A stretch of 64,000 nucleotides of DNA from Gnetum montanum (GCA_015680685.1 MNCI01006837.1:400545-464544); one strand, 5' to 3'. Shown: positions 45,680 through 57,959, numbered from the stretch's first letter. Program-made: numbers and translations. The notes: generated by a model not told the origin, from the letters alone.

Positions 45680-47347
45680 TGAAACACCACCAAATTTGGA
45701 CTACAGTGTCTCAATTGCAAATTTATCTAAGTGTTAGCATGAGGCCACTTTCTACAAATTTTTTTAAGTATTGGGACTATGCTCTCCACTACACCAGAGC
45801 ATTTTCAACCTAATAAAGAGTGTAGTTAAAGACAAAAGCTAGTTTTGCAATTTTTCTTAAGTGTCATTGCAAAGCCAAAAGCTGAAAATTTCTCTAAGTG
45901 CTAAGACTATGCTCTCTAATACCCCTAAGCATAGTCAAGCATAGTCAATATGAAGACACCATTTTCTATATATTTTTCTAAGTGCTAAGACTATGCTCTC
46001 CACTATGACAGAGTGTATTCAAGCATAGTCAACATGAAAGCCCAGTTTTTGCAAATTTTTCTAAGTATTCAAACTACGCTCTCCACCAGCCCAAAGGATA
46101 GTCAAGCATAGTCAACTAAAAGCTGGTTTCTACAAGTTTTGACAAGTGCTAAGACTATGCTCACCCTTAGTTAGGAGCATAGTCAGCCTCCCATGAAGAA
46201 TGTAGTTAGCACATAGCCATTTTTGGCAAAATTTTTCTAAATGTTAAACTATGCTCTCCCCCAGTCCAGAGCATAGTCAAGCATAGTCAGCCAAAATAGC
46301 CTCCAAAGGCCTCCACAACATAGCATTGGCATTCAGCTTAGCTCCAACTCACCTCTAGCAAGCATAGTTAGCAAAATGCATCTTTTTTATATCCCTTTTT
46401 ATCCCAAAAATTGTAACACTGCTTGACCCCTCACAAGACAATGAAGAGCATAGTCTTGAAGCGTAGTCTCTAAAGTTGCATTTCTTTTAGGTACATTATG
46501 ATCCTCTCAGTGCATATACATGCACTTGGTAGTGTAATCATAGTCTCACAGTCTAACAAAGTTTTACATAGCACACCAAATCACAACACCACTACCCTCT
46601 GTGGAGAGCATAGTTGGGTGATAGCGTAGCTCTAACCATCCCCTCTACCATGTGCCAATCCCTCTACATTTTATGCTAAACCTAGCCCTATAAATATCCT
46701 TGTCCTCAACATATTCAGGGTTGGAAAATTTGAGAATTGGACAAGTTAGCAAATTCAAAGGCACACCAATAAACTAGAGAGAGGCAAAGTTGCATACCAT
46801 TGTACCTCACTGTAATCCACCATAGACCACCATAGTCCATTGCACATTGTGGTGGCCAACTCGGCAGGCACAGGCACCATAGTAGAATCTTAGTCTTCAT
46901 GGCTACACATCCCTAAGACTATGACTACATTATCCACTATGCCTATTCTACACCATGTACCTTCTCACCCCTTCTAGAGTTAACTACGCTCAACCCCATT
47001 TGGGATGGTGTTCTCTTTCTCTCTCTCTTTTCTTGCATTTTTAGCATTTTATTCACATTTTCTATTGTTTCATTACATAGCCATGCCTAAAACCACCCTT
47101 GGGCAATGGCCCACACATGTTGGCACCCTTGTTTTTGCCAAAAACCTGACTATACTCAACACCATTGACACCATAAAAACACTTAGCATCATTTTATATT
47201 TGCATTTTGTAAGTCCTTGTTTAATTCACAAGACTATTTAGGGCATCCCATCTCTGCCTCTAGTAGGCCCTCGTGCAAACACAAGGTTAGGACTGTGCAC
47301 TCATAAACCTCTCAATGTTCCATCCATTGACATTTTTGGTCGCTACA
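45680..47347 (+). repeat. TAT-2 3' LTR
   Basis: 1668 bp from TGAAACACCACC to GTCGCTACA, partner of 35026-36833 and about 140 bases shorter, mainly through missing hairpin units in U3. TATAAATA lies at 46689-46696. The 64-codon frame at 45619-45813 crosses the PPT and LTR start and is not a gene. Confidence 0.85.
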
Positions 47348-47352
47348 CTTGA
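47348..47352. repeat. TAT-2 target-site duplication, right
   Basis: CTTGA, partner of CATGA at 35021-35025. Confidence 0.5.
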
Positions 47353-48190
47353 ACTATGGGAAGCCAAAGAAGCTCTTTTATTGTAGAGGTGTACTTGGAT
47401 CATGAATGGTTCTCTGGTAGGTCTCTAATTATCATCGATGTTGAATGCTAAAATAACATAGGAACTATCATTATCATTCAAAGGGTCTTTGTAGACTTGC
47501 ATTGATTGGTTTTGTGGCTGAACTAGGTTAGAAGCATCGAAGACTAGTTCCCCCCTATCTATCATCCTTTATAAGTCATTCTTTAGTGCGAGGACAAAGT
47601 CTGTATCATGACCAAGAAGTTGATGATAATGGTAGAAGTGGTCTAGCTTAAAGTATTTAGGCAATTGAGGATCATCCTTCATTGCCCAAGTGGGATCTTT
47701 GGCTATTTTGCATAGTCACTCTTTCGAGTGGCTTCAATCATTTGTTTATGTTGCATGCATCCACTTCTTGATAGGTGGTCTAGTAACTCAAATGGTTTTA
47801 ATGGCAATGTAGTATATTTAGAGTTGTCCTTCCTTTCAAAGTTAGGTCTACTTATTGTTAATGTAGTGGTTCCAGAAGTTGATGGTAGGTTACTATGGTC
47901 ATTAGTGGGGGCCTTGGGCAGGTTGGTTACATAAGGTTGTGATGTCTATTGTGAGGCTTGTAGCCTCATTATGGGTTACATGACAAAAGGAAAAGGTTGT
48001 GCTATGATTGTGGCTTGTGGGCGAAACAAAGAAAAACATGTTTGTGTTGGCACTTGAGGCAAAAACAAGATAAACATGGTGTGTGACCCTTGGGACACTT
48101 GATGGTTATAGTGCTGATAGTTGCTTAAAAACTCTTAGAGGAAATGAAAATGGCAAGAAATGACATACTTACTATAATTAGTAAGTGGAG
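47353..48190 (-). pseudogene. TAT-1 gag, C-terminal half
   Basis: On the - strand: a proline- and threonine-rich stretch (about 48100-47930), then RPNFERKDNSKYTTLPLKPF (about 47850-47790), FELLDHLSRSGCMQHKQMIE, and a zinc-knuckle-like HFYHYHQLLGHDTDF (about 47640-47590; the last Cys is lost) with DASNLVQPQNQSMQVYKD. These match TAT-2 and TAT-3 gag. The capsid core (FTKYNGEGDPN) is absent, so gag lost its middle. Confidence 0.65.
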
Positions 48191-49205
48191 GATAAGGGAG
48201 GGTTTACCACTTTACTAGAAATAGAATATTGGCAACATTGGCTTCAAGACTCATCCAAGTTGGCTTCCCAAGTGCCTCTACACTAGGTATGGCAAAGGGA
48301 GAAAGAAGGAGGATGAGATAATGGAAATCCCACACCTTCCTATTCCAATGTTGGAGAGAGGAGGAAAAATTTGAAAACCAAAAATGAAAACTTGGCAGTT
48401 TCCAAAGATGGTTTTGATAGGCTGCCAACTTTTACCAAAAAGGAGGGAAAAGTAGATTTGGTTGGTATGGAAACCAATGTTAGTTTAGTGGAAAAGATTA
48501 TGGCAAAAAAAATTAAACATTTATTAAGGCTTCCACACTAGCTTTACTCTAGGAATTCATAGCAAATGTTGTAAAATTATAGCATCTGAACCACCTATAG
48601 CTTTCACGCTAAGGTTTTTGCCATACGGGGGCTAAAGGCAGCATTGAATTCCTTAGGAGTTTTGGCTAGAAAATGGCTTTCGACTTGTGACAAAAGCAAA
48701 TTTGGTTATAAAATTGATTTCAAGTTTCAACACTAGCCTCCCAACTACTTCCACACTAGGTATGGTAAACAGAGGAAGGAAGGAGGGTGAGATGATGGGA
48801 ATCTCATACCTCCTACCTCAATGTTGATGGAACTAAAGTGGAAAGTTAGTATTTTTCCACTAAAATTGGTTTTAGCTAGTTGCTAATTTTCTCAACTTGG
48901 AAAAATGGGGAGAAAAGCCAACTCATGAATGAGTTGAACCACCCACTTTGAAATCTAGAGAAAATTGTTTTGGCAATAAAAATAATGGGAGAAAAGAGAT
49001 ATCAATGTTGGATTTGGGCTGTAAAATTCACAAAAAGTGTTGTAAAAGCCCAAACTCCAACCACATGCAACTTCCACGCTGCAGTTTTGGTCACAAGGGG
49101 GGAAAGACCAACGTTGATTTTTAAAGGGTTTTGGCTACAAGAAATGAAGAAAAAATTTGCAAATGGCTATGAAAAGAATAGATTTGATTATAGAATTTAG
49201 GTGAA
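48191..49205 (-). repeat. TAT-1 leader with a duplicated unit of about 480 bp
   Basis: Two diverged direct copies, near 48242-48720 and 48720-49200. Both contain CACTAGGTATGG.AA.., GGAGG.TGAGAT.ATGG.AATC and TCCACGCT...TTTTG.C. The region lies between gag and PBS and has no coding signal. Confidence 0.55.
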
Positions 49206-49223
49206 GGCCCTCTTTCTAGCATA
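49206..49223 (-). other. TAT-1 primer-binding site
   Basis: The element strand reads TATGCTAGAAAGAGGGCC, a decayed match to TGGTGCTAGAAGGAGGGCC of TAT-3. It sits 12 bases from the LTR edge at 49236, across a T run. Confidence 0.6.
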
Positions 49224-49235
49224 AAAAAAAACTAT

Positions 49236-50608
49236 TGTGACTGAAAGCCTCAATTTCTAGAATGAAAACCAAGGATCCTCACTACAAGAAATTCCCCAAC
49301 CCCAAATCCCCAAGGCTTTTGAGATAAAAATGGGATTTGGGACACCATGGCCAATCCAACAAATTAACTAAGTACATATGAGATGTAAGACATAGAAATA
49401 TGAAGAGATCCAAATAATGCACAAATAATGAATTTAATTTTTGAACACAAAACTCAAAACTTAAAACTTTATTGAGAAAAAAATAAAGAATTAGTTAGAG
49501 AAATCTGTACATAGGGTGTTTGGATGAGCAAAATGAGGGTTTAATTGTGCAAGAGTTTGAAGCTCATTGAGGTGATCTGCTCCACAATCTGGGAGCTAAG
49601 CCACTCTTAATGTTATCGAACATTCATTTGCTATAGCAACCTTTGATCTGCCAATTGGGTCGCTGCTAGGAAGGGTAAAAAAGGTGGAATATTTAGATGC
49701 TAAGTTTCTCCACAATGGGTTTGGAATCCTAGAAGTGCAATGTAAACATCAAAAATCTACCAAATCTCTAGGCCTCACTGCTTCCAAGTTGGGGTTCAAG
49801 AGAATGCATGGGAACTTGCAAGAACTATTTAGTGCTTGAAAATGTCCCAAGTGTGAAATTGTACAAAATGGCTGAACTTTGGTGAAATTTTGCTTGTCAA
49901 AAATTGCTGAAACAACTAAAAATTGTTAAACCCCTCAATGGTGTTTGAGGCTAGCTTTTATAGGGTCTTTGGACCATAAATGGGGCTACAAATTGGCTAT
50001 GCTTAGGTTGGAAATTGGCTATAAAACAGTTGAAAATTTGATGTGATTTTGCTACAAATTGGCTACCATTTAGGTGAGATGGATGCCCAAATTTGGGGAG
50101 TTATTATACATAGTAAGTACGCCCGCCGCAGCCACCCCCCACCCACCCCCCACATTGGTTATTCTATTTACTATAAATAGTAACCAAGGAACACCTTCCA
50201 CGCTAGAGATGAATCTTCCATGCTGAGCTCTCCACCATGCTTCTTAAAGTGGCTAGTCAATGTTGACGTGCATAAATTGATGAATTTTGCTTCTTGTGGC
50301 TTCCACGTTGGGGGATTAAATTTTCCATGCTAGGGGAAAACTTTCACATTGGGGGAAAAATTTTTAGGTTAGGGGGAATGTCTCCAAGCTAAGGGAAAAC
50401 TTTCCAAGTTGAAGAGCAAAGTTTCCAAGTTGTGCATTTGATCTTTACGTTAGAGGGGGGTGAGAGTGGGGGAGGGAATCCCCCACCCTTCCTTGCTAGG
50501 GGTAGGTGAGATCTACCCCACTACAAGTGTTTTCAACATAGAAAAATGCATAAACAACGCCCCCCCTCCCCCATCCCCCACTGCCCACCTATTTCTACCC
50601 ATAGCAGT
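49236..50608 (-). repeat. TAT-1 5' LTR, cut by TAT-3
   Basis: TGTGACTGAAAGCC at 49236. It matches 21694-22952 along its length, then becomes C-rich at 50553-50600 and is interrupted by the TAT-3 LTR at 50609. The remaining 300 bases should lie on the far side of TAT-3, outside the window. The - strand TATA (CCTATAAAAG) is near 49957-49965. Short TTTTCCATGCTAGGGG-type units lie at about 50315-50430. Confidence 0.75.
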
Positions 50609-52319
50609 TGAAACACCCTAAATTTCTAAGGCATTCTTACTTCACCAAGCCTTGGAAATTTGGGTAGCATCACGGTAGTTCTTCAAGAGATGGATGCTCC
50701 AAAGTTCAAACTATCCAGTTTGGCAAGTGTTCTACTCCTGGTGTCGGTAGGCTCAAAGGATTCTCCAGCCTGCCCACTTGAGTAGTTCATCCAGTTGATA
50801 GCCCACACAGAAGTGATACAAAGAGTTGTTAGCGGTGCTCAAAATGTGCAAAATAGTTTGGCAAGTTTTCTAGTCAAGGAGTTTTCTACCCTACGCCATG
50901 CTATATAGCGTAGCAGGCTTTGGGAGACAGTTGTTCAAACAGTCAACTATAACTTGTTGTAAGAAAAGGTGTTACGCTATGCTACGCTACGTAGTGTAGC
51001 AAGAGCAAGGAAGGAAGGCTTGACCTACTTAGTAATTTCAAATGCACTCAGTCAATGCCTTTGGCCTTCGAAAACAGTTGCTTCACTTGGCTCCAAGTTC
51101 TTCAACAATAGCTCCTTCACCAGAAAATAGCAAACTCAGCAAAATGTAGGCCATGTTGGTTGCTACACTACGCTATGCTACGTAGCGTAGCCTAGTGTAG
51201 CAACTCTACAGGAGTAACGAAAGGCATCTCAAAGGATGGGATTAGCAAGTTCACAATTTTCGCATTGCAGAAAAGCAAAGTTTGCATATTGGCAACGTTT
51301 TCACAACTAAGGCTAGCTGCTACGCTATAGCAAGTATGCAAAAAGCAGTTGGAGCACTCCAAAGGTTTCCGACACATGTAGCAGGACGCAATACAAGTTT
51401 TTGCCTTGAACTAGTGGCTACGCTGCATAGCGTATACGCTAACATGCTATGCTACAAAGCATGGTGCAGCATAGCAAGCAGTCATGCTACGTTAATGCAC
51501 TTCACCAGCTTGGACTATTGGCACACATCTCTGAGTTCTGACAATGTAATTACAGCATGGCAGGCTCGTAATTACAACATGAAAGGCTCATCCAATAGTC
51601 ATGCACATCCACACAGCACAGACATGTCAATACGGGCCCAGGACACATGGTGTCCAAACCACATCTTTCACATGCCCTTGGCCCTAGAAATACCCCAATG
51701 AGCAATGCTCAAGGGGGTGGTGCAAAAAAAAAGAGGCTGGTTGGTGAATTCACTGGCTGACAAGCAAAAAGTTAGCATGGTATTCCTGAGCATTGTAAAC
51801 ATCTTATTTGACACCATAAATAGTTGCCCCTCTCGTTTGGCATTCTTCTCCGCTCTTTCCTACTAGCCCCATAGCATTTTGCATTGGTAACTCCCGAGTC
51901 CACGTTCAAGTATACTGCTATCTTACTCTAAACATCCTGGTTACTCTTGGGATCCCTGCGCCCCTTAGCACCATGTAATCAATTGTATCCACCTTGATAG
52001 AGTGAAGTCATATTCTTGAAGCAATGCATTTTTCTAACTACATTTTACTTTTTTTCTTGCTTATCATTGCATTTTACATCATTTTCTACCCCTTTTGCAT
52101 TTAAAGATTACTTTATGCTATATATCCTATTTTCAAATTATCCATTTGCAAAAGGTTATATTAACATCGACTAAGTCCCTGTCTGATCAACTAGATCATT
52201 CAGGGTGCCTTGTTTCTATTTTATCCAGCATAGCCCTCATGCGGATCTGGGGTTAAGATTGTCATGACCAACGACCTCTTGGTGTTTTTTTCTAGCCATC
52301 AACGTTTTTGGTCGCAACA
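50609..52319 (+). repeat. TAT-3 5' LTR
   Basis: 1711 bp from TGAAACACCC to GGTCGCAACA. Start and end match the LTRs of TAT-2, the middle does not. U3 (50880-51480) is full of TACGCTA/TAGCGTA words that form palindromes. A CATAAATAG box lies near 51815-51823. The 139-codon frame at 51282-51701 is inside this LTR and has no support as a gene. The partner LTR lies outside the window. Confidence 0.8.
51161..51202. promoter_or_regulatory. Long palindrome in TAT-3 LTR
   Basis: A 42-bp near-palindrome centred on CTACGTAG (51178-51185). The outer ten bases TGCTACACTA and TAGTGTAGCA are perfect partners; the inside has a few mismatches. Related shorter ones lie near 50970-51000 and, in the cassette, near 59760-59790. 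Confidence 0.65.
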
Positions 52320-52325
52320 ATTTTC

Positions 52326-52344
52326 TGGTGCTAGAAGGAGGGCC
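52326..52344 (+). other. TAT-3 primer-binding site
   Basis: TGGTGCTAGAAGGAGGGCC, six bases after the LTR. Confidence 0.7.
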
Positions 52345-52727
52345 TTTTGGTGCCCTTTCAGTGTTTTACAATAGTCCTGTAAGTGTTCTACACCCTGATA
52401 TGCATTAGCGTAAACTTGACACCCATTTGTGGTTCTTTACGCATCGTACGATGCAGATCGATCACTTCAATGGTCCTTTCGGAACCCTGCAGGACATAAA
52501 GCCTTCAATCGCCAGTTGACTTGTTTGTTTTATGGTAGTCTCGCACGGGTTCTATACCCTGTCATGCACTAGCGTAAATGTTACTCCCCTTTTGCAGTTG
52601 TTTACGCCTCGTGTGGTGCAAATAGATTTCTTTGACGGTTCTTCCAGAACCCTGCAAGACATAAAACCTTAGATTGTCACTAAATCTTCTTGTTTCCGTC
52701 ATTTGTAATCCTTTTAGCTTCATAGCA
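52345..52727 (+). other. TAT-3 leader
   Basis: Untranslated. It holds a duplicated block: CTGATATGCATTAGCGTAAA (about 52397) and CTGTCATGCACTAGCGTAAA (about 52559), each followed by GTTTACG or TTTACGC..CGT and GAACCCTGCA.GACATAAA, period about 162. Confidence 0.5.
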
Positions 52728-55629
52728 ATGGCTACTGCAACCACCACTATTACTACTACTAATCTCGAGGTTCCTCTCACAGTCTAAGGTACCACAAGTG
52801 CCGAGTGATTGCCTAGCCTAGGGCTGGGGCCACGCCAGTCCCTCAGAATCCAAAATTGGGGACCCGAAGGCTTGGCTAAGCAACATGAACAATACAACTT
52901 CCTTTGCGCTAAGGTGTAGGCAAACCTACCCTTAGATGCATAGGAATTTGAGGGAAAACGTAGCTTCAAGTTCGCCTATTGCAATGGGAAGGAATTTATT
53001 CCTACTCACAATGCTTTCATCCCTTTGACAGAAGCGCAACAATGGCTTTTAGATCAGCTGATACACTTGTCTAAGCCTGGTGAGGCACAAGATGTAGCGT
53101 CTCACCATGACGAGGTCTTCCAAGATGGACAAGAGGAACTTGATTCTCAATTCAACAGGGGAGGTCAAGTCAACCCAGCCACTGTCCCTCCTACCCAGTT
53201 CTTCTGGACCAATCCATTGACTATCACCACCTGCAGCCACTGCAGCCATGCCACTGCAACCTACGATCCCACCTGTCATGGGTAGCCATACCATGCCCAC
53301 AGCATACCAAAGCGCCCACATCCCTATCTCGACTTCAGTCACCATTCCTCCATAGGCCATTCATCAATCCCTTTTTGCTTCGCAACACACCCCAACCTCG
53401 GCTACCCTGCCTTACATTCATATCACATTCGCTTCATAGCGGTTTGTAGCTTCCGCATCCATTCCCGCTTTCACATCTGTCCCACCAACCACGATGGGCC
53501 TAGGCCCGTCCACATGGTGGACCCCTTTCACTTCTTTGCATGTTCCACTACCATCACAGATGTCCCATTATGTTTGCCCTCAAACCTACCAAACCCTACA
53601 AATAGTACAACCCAACACAGGGCTATGGTCTGTTCCGCTGATGACACAAGCGGTCTATCCGGCAGCTCAACCCATGGTTGCTTCTCCAACAACACCACCT
53701 ACCAAGTGGTAGACAACATAAGCAGCACTGTTCACAGGGGTCACCCCAATGATACCGTAGATGGGTCATGCTACCACCCCCTCCATTCCACATATGGAAG
53801 CTACTTTGATAGTTCCCTAACCATCCACATCATTCCAGAGTCTGGATCAAGCATTCCAGCTCATCCATACGTTTACCGAGGAAATAAAATGCATCAAAGC
53901 TGTTGGGTCTAACATGGTACAAGTCATGGACTTTTATCAAGACGACCCTATCAGCCCTGCAATCCCTCACTCACGTTACCCCCAAGTATGTCTCTCCCCC
54001 ACTTCACAAAGTACAATGGAGAGGGAGATCCCAATGCACATCTTATTACCTTTAGGTTCGAGTCTCTCCTATTGCAACAATGGCCACACATGATTATCTA
54101 TGTCTTTGCTATGTCCTTAGCTGGAAAAGTCTTGGATTGGTACCACGCACTACCACCCTCATCCATTTTAACTCTGGAGGAGCTTCTGACGCAGTTCATG
54201 ACGCACTTCAAGTATAACTTGAAGCTAGAAATCATGTTGGATCAGTTGATGAGCATGAAGTAGGATCCTCTAAAACTGATCCAAAAATTCATCTAGCATT
54301 GGAGGACAACCCTTAATGAAATCCACAAGCCCATCATGGAGGCCCACTTGCTGGCCATCTTTAAAGGTGTAGTAAATGACTCCATCAAGTCTAAACTGTA
54401 CCACCTCGTCCCTCGCACTCTTAGTCAAGCCTTTGCCCAGACTAAGAGTATACAAGATGTAGCAAAGGTGAGCAAAGACCCGACCTATATTGCTTACAAG
54501 AACATCTTCACAAAGAAGGACAAGGGTAAGGCTACAACAGCCATAGTGGCCACTGTGGCGATTGAGGCCAAGCCCAAACCTAATAACAATGGTAATAAGA
54601 ACAACAAAAAATCGACCACACCCACAGCTAACCCTGCACCCAAGTAGGGCAACGCGCTGCAACCTCCCGTACCTGCACCCAAGACATCTACGCAACCCAA
54701 ACGAAACTTTGAGTGTAAAGATCACTCAAAGTATACCCCACTACTTGTCAAGCTTTTAGAACTTCTAAAGTAGCTACTGGCAACAGGGCACATCCAACAT
54801 AAGCAAATGTTGGAAGAGGGAATCAAGAGACATCAGCATTACTGTGAACTCCTTAGGAACCCCTCCTTAGCCTTGCCAATGAGCCTCCAGTTCCTAAGGA
54901 TTTCAGGCTAGATAGGTTTTATGACTACCACCAACAATATGGTCACAACACGGATTACTGTCTGGCATTGAAGGATGACATCCAAAGGCTGATTGATTAG
55001 GGAAAAATGGTGTTAGATGAAAGAAACCTTGTACGCCCTAAGAATCAATCTCTACACGTCTACACTGATCCCCTCAACACCAACAATGTCGATTATGTTA
55101 TCAACACCATCGGCATTGACAGTGATCCTAGGCCACCCTAGTAGTCGTTCGTGGTCCATGTGCCTCGGCGTGGTGCACCAACACCACCAACGGTTGGCTA
55201 AAGCTCTCAATAGCCATTTGTTCTAAGATTCCCTCCCCAGGCATCCACCCTCATGCCACCTGTTAGCAAAACCACACCACCCTACCCATTAACACTATTG
55301 GCTTCGTTTGTCATCAGGAGGCTGACTCCTTCAACAGCCCCCATCCCATGCAAGACAGCTGAACAACCTTCTCATCCTAAAAAATGAGAAGTGTGTTTCA
55401 CAGGCGAGACATCAATGGGAAGTACCGTCCTAGGTGTCTCCAAGCCTACGTTTTTACCCCTTGCGTCTACTCCCTCATCACTAAAGAGGGACATTGCTAT
55501 AACCACACAATCTGTGCCGCCCTACCCAAAAGGGTCTGAACCCAAATCCGAAACCACCCCTCCTCAAGAAATTCATCTTCTGGGACGAATAGAAGAGGAG
55601 AAAGGTGGTAAACATGGAGTTAGCTAGGA
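52728..55629 (+). pseudogene. TAT-3 gag
   Basis: Starts at ATGGCTACTGCAACC (52728), chosen because the homologous N-terminus follows (LRIQNWGPEGLAKQHEQYNF, KEFIPTHNAFIPLTE). A proline/serine/threonine-rich stretch follows to about 53900. Capsid core 53988-54450: FTKYNGEGDPNAHLITF, AMSLAGKVLDWYHALPPSS, ELLTQFMTHFKYNLKL, then QAFAQTKSIQDVAKVSK, a lysine/asparagine-rich basic stretch, NFECKDHSKYTPL (about 54700) and a zinc-knuckle-like YDYHQQYGHNTDYCLALKDD (about 54920). The C-terminus is proline-rich. Stops are few. The - strand frames at 54270-54725 are shadows. It forms the virus-like particle in intact relatives. Confidence 0.8.
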
Positions 55630-56546
55630 CCTCTTAGATGTCCTCACTCAGGTCAAGAAAGCTCTAAAATAAAAGAACACTACATTGAGCTTGTATGACC
55701 TAATCATGACGTCTGTCCCACACTGTGAGGCTCTAATCCGCATGTTGACGAAAATTCTAATCAACGAAGACATGCCAGTGAAAGAGGAAGCAATTCATTT
55801 GATCATGCTTCCCTCTACACCTGCAGAGCTAGAACCGTCTCAACTAACTTTATACAATGACTCCATTAGGAAAGATCCCGAAAGGGGCTAGGTGACTACA
55901 ACACCCCTATTCATCACAATTAGGGTCGGCCAACATCGGATCCGAAGGATACACATTGATGATGGGGCTACCACGAATGTCATCCCCTTCCCTATTGTTA
56001 GCAAGTTGGGCTTGGTCAATCAGATCAAACCTACAATGATGTCATGCCTAAGGTTGTTCAATGGGGCATGGGTCATGGTGAAGGGCACAGTCAACATAGA
56101 CTTCATGGAAGGGGATCAGTTCTCCACAAACGCAATGTTCATCGTGGTTGAGGAGATGCTTGGGTTTAACTTGATCTTGGGGAGATCATGGTTAGCATAA
56201 CTTAGGGTTGTCTCTTCACCCATTCATTAGGAAATCCACCTACCATATATATGCAAGAAGGTGGTGATCCATGATGACAAGGTAGCGGCACAAGCTATCA
56301 ATAACGTAGACATGGACCAAGGCTGAGAGGTCATAGCCTCTAAGAATGAAGTGCCTGCTTACGCACATAGGAACCATCTAGCAAGGGAATTCGTTCAGCA
56401 AGCTGGTTTCCAAAATGAAGGCACATGGGCTGAGCTGCCCTTCCAAGCGGGGGGCAATGATGTAAACAAAGGCCCTGGCAAAGTGCCTTGGCCTTACATT
56501 CCGCTCAACCTATGATGGGTCAAGAAGCAACTACGCATAGCGTAGA
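55630..56546 (+). pseudogene. TAT-3 protease
   Basis: Linker TLSLYDLIMTSVPHCEAL (about 55685) then, from 55892, TPLFITIRVGQHRIRRIHID, active-site HIDDGAT, NVIPFPIVSKLGLVNQ, MVKGTVNIDF, EEMLGFNLILGRSWLA. The tail reads VVIHDDKVAAQAINNVDMDQG and ends with WAELPFQAGGNDVNKG and a PYIPLNL block near 56515. One stop lies just before the protease start (55889-55891). Confidence 0.75.
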
Positions 56547-56659
56547 AACCTCGTTGCTTCCTGCCCAGTTGCCATCCCTTGTACATTCACCGCCTTTTTG
56601 CTTTACACCCGTGTTGGTTACCAGTTAGTTCTCCAAATTATTAATGTATCATCTCTTCG

Positions 56660-57155
56660 GCATACCTCCCTATGGCCCAAAATGGCCTAAAACTATGCTA
56701 CGCTATGGCCTGAAACGACCTAAAACTAGATAAGGCCTATAATGGCCTAAAACTATGCTACGTTACGGCCCAAAATGGCCTAAAACTAGCAATGGCTCGC
56801 AATGGCCTAAAACTATGCTCCACTATGGCCCAAAATGGCCTAAAACTATGTTTCCCATGGCCCGAAATGGCCTAAAACTATGCTACGCTATGGCTCAAAA
56901 TGACCTAAAACTATGCTACACTATGGCTTGAAATGGCCTAAAACTAGCAACGACCCAAAATGACCTAAAACTATGCCTTCCCAAGGCCCGAAATGGCCTT
57001 AAACTATGCTACACTATGGCTTGAAATGACTCAAAACTAGTGATGGCCCGAAACGGCCTAAAACTAGTCCATGGCCCAAAATGGTCTAAAACTAGCAGTG
57101 GCCCAACATGGCCTAAAACTAGCAAAGGCTCGAAATGGCCTAAAACTAAAACATG
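56660..57155 (+). repeat. Short GGCCTAAAACTA array between TAT-3 protease and cassette
   Basis: About 18 units of about 20-36 bases. Typical words are GGCCCAAAATGGCCTAAAAC, followed by TATGCTACGCTAT or TAGCAATGG. The unit length alternates by presence of the TGCTACGCTA insert, a word also abundant in the TAT-3 LTR. Confidence 0.85.
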
Positions 57156-57959
57156 AAAGCATGGAGATTTTGCATAAGCTTAGCACATAGACAATGCATA
57201 AGTTAGCGTGGAATCGATTTCTTTTCCAAAATTTTCCTCTTTATTCAAAACTTTTGTCTTTTAGACAATGTTTGTAAAAATTTTATAAAAATTAAAAATT
57301 TCAAAAAAACCCCATGCTGTCATGGGTTGTCTCTACCTGCATCATCTTCATCATTCGCTTCTACATCACCCCCTTCTACATCGCCTTCCCCTGCATTGTC
57401 CTATGCCACCCCTTCATTCCTGCCCTCTACGGGCTTTGCGCCACCATCTGGAACCTACATTGTAGGAATGAAGTAGTCAGCTAGGGCAACACACGCAAAC
57501 TACAACAAAGCACAAGCATTAACACAATAGAAGGCAACTGACCTGAGAAGGACCTGCATCCATCTTGAAGGGTATCTAGTCTAAACCGAGCCCAAGGTGA
57601 TGCCAGACCTCCTTTGTCGTGATATCCACCCAATGCCTATTGCTAGGTTCAGCATCTGCAGTAGCCTTCTCCTTTTCGGCGATCATCCATCTCGGTGGTC
57701 CTAAAGAAAAGGAGGCAATTGTGGTCTCACCTATGGAAAGGTCCACTTCCTATTCAGGAGATTCCGTGACCTTTACCTGCTCTTTGAACTTGTCATAGGC
57801 CTCAAAAACGTCAATGACACCTACAAATGCCTTATAGGTAAACACCTCCATAGTAGCGTCCGTATACATTTTACGATAGGTGACACATTCCAATTTATAC
57901 ATGTGTTTATGATTTTTTTGGAACTAGCCCCATTCGTAAACCCTGGCATTGCAATCTTT

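Larger units (their letters stand above)
35026..47347 (+). mobile_element. TAT-2, Tat-like element without the antisense cassette
   Basis: A 12.3-kb + strand element nested in TAT-1: LTR, PBS, gag, protease, short array, RT, RNase H, archaeal-type RNase H, integrase C-terminus, second array, 3' UTR, PPT, LTR. A near-matching 5-bp duplication flanks it. All genes carry stops, the protease active site and the integrase core are deleted. Where TAT-1 and TAT-3 have array-cassette-array, TAT-2 has one array only. Confidence 0.8.
21694..50608 (-). mobile_element. TAT-1, Tat-like element with antisense cassette, split by TAT-2
   Basis: A - strand Tat-lineage element. In element order: 5' LTR (49236-50608, cut by TAT-3), PBS (49206-49223), leader, gag remnant, TAT-2 insertion (35026-47347), gag-protease linker, protease, short-repeat array, antisense cassette, 182-bp array, second short-repeat array, RT, RNase H, archaeal-type RNase H, integrase C-terminus, third array, PPT, 3' LTR (21694-23231). 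Without TAT-2 it is about 16.6 kb. Gag lacks its capsid core and integrase lacks its catalytic core, so it depends on other elements to move or is dead. Confidence 0.75.

Noticed and set aside
51282-51701. 139-codon + frame
   Set aside because: Falls wholly inside the TAT-3 LTR U3, and its composition reflects the TACGCTA words.
54270-54725. 151-codon - strand frame
   Set aside because: Lies exactly over the TAT-3 gag core and basic region, which have homologues in TAT-2 and TAT-1. It is a shadow.
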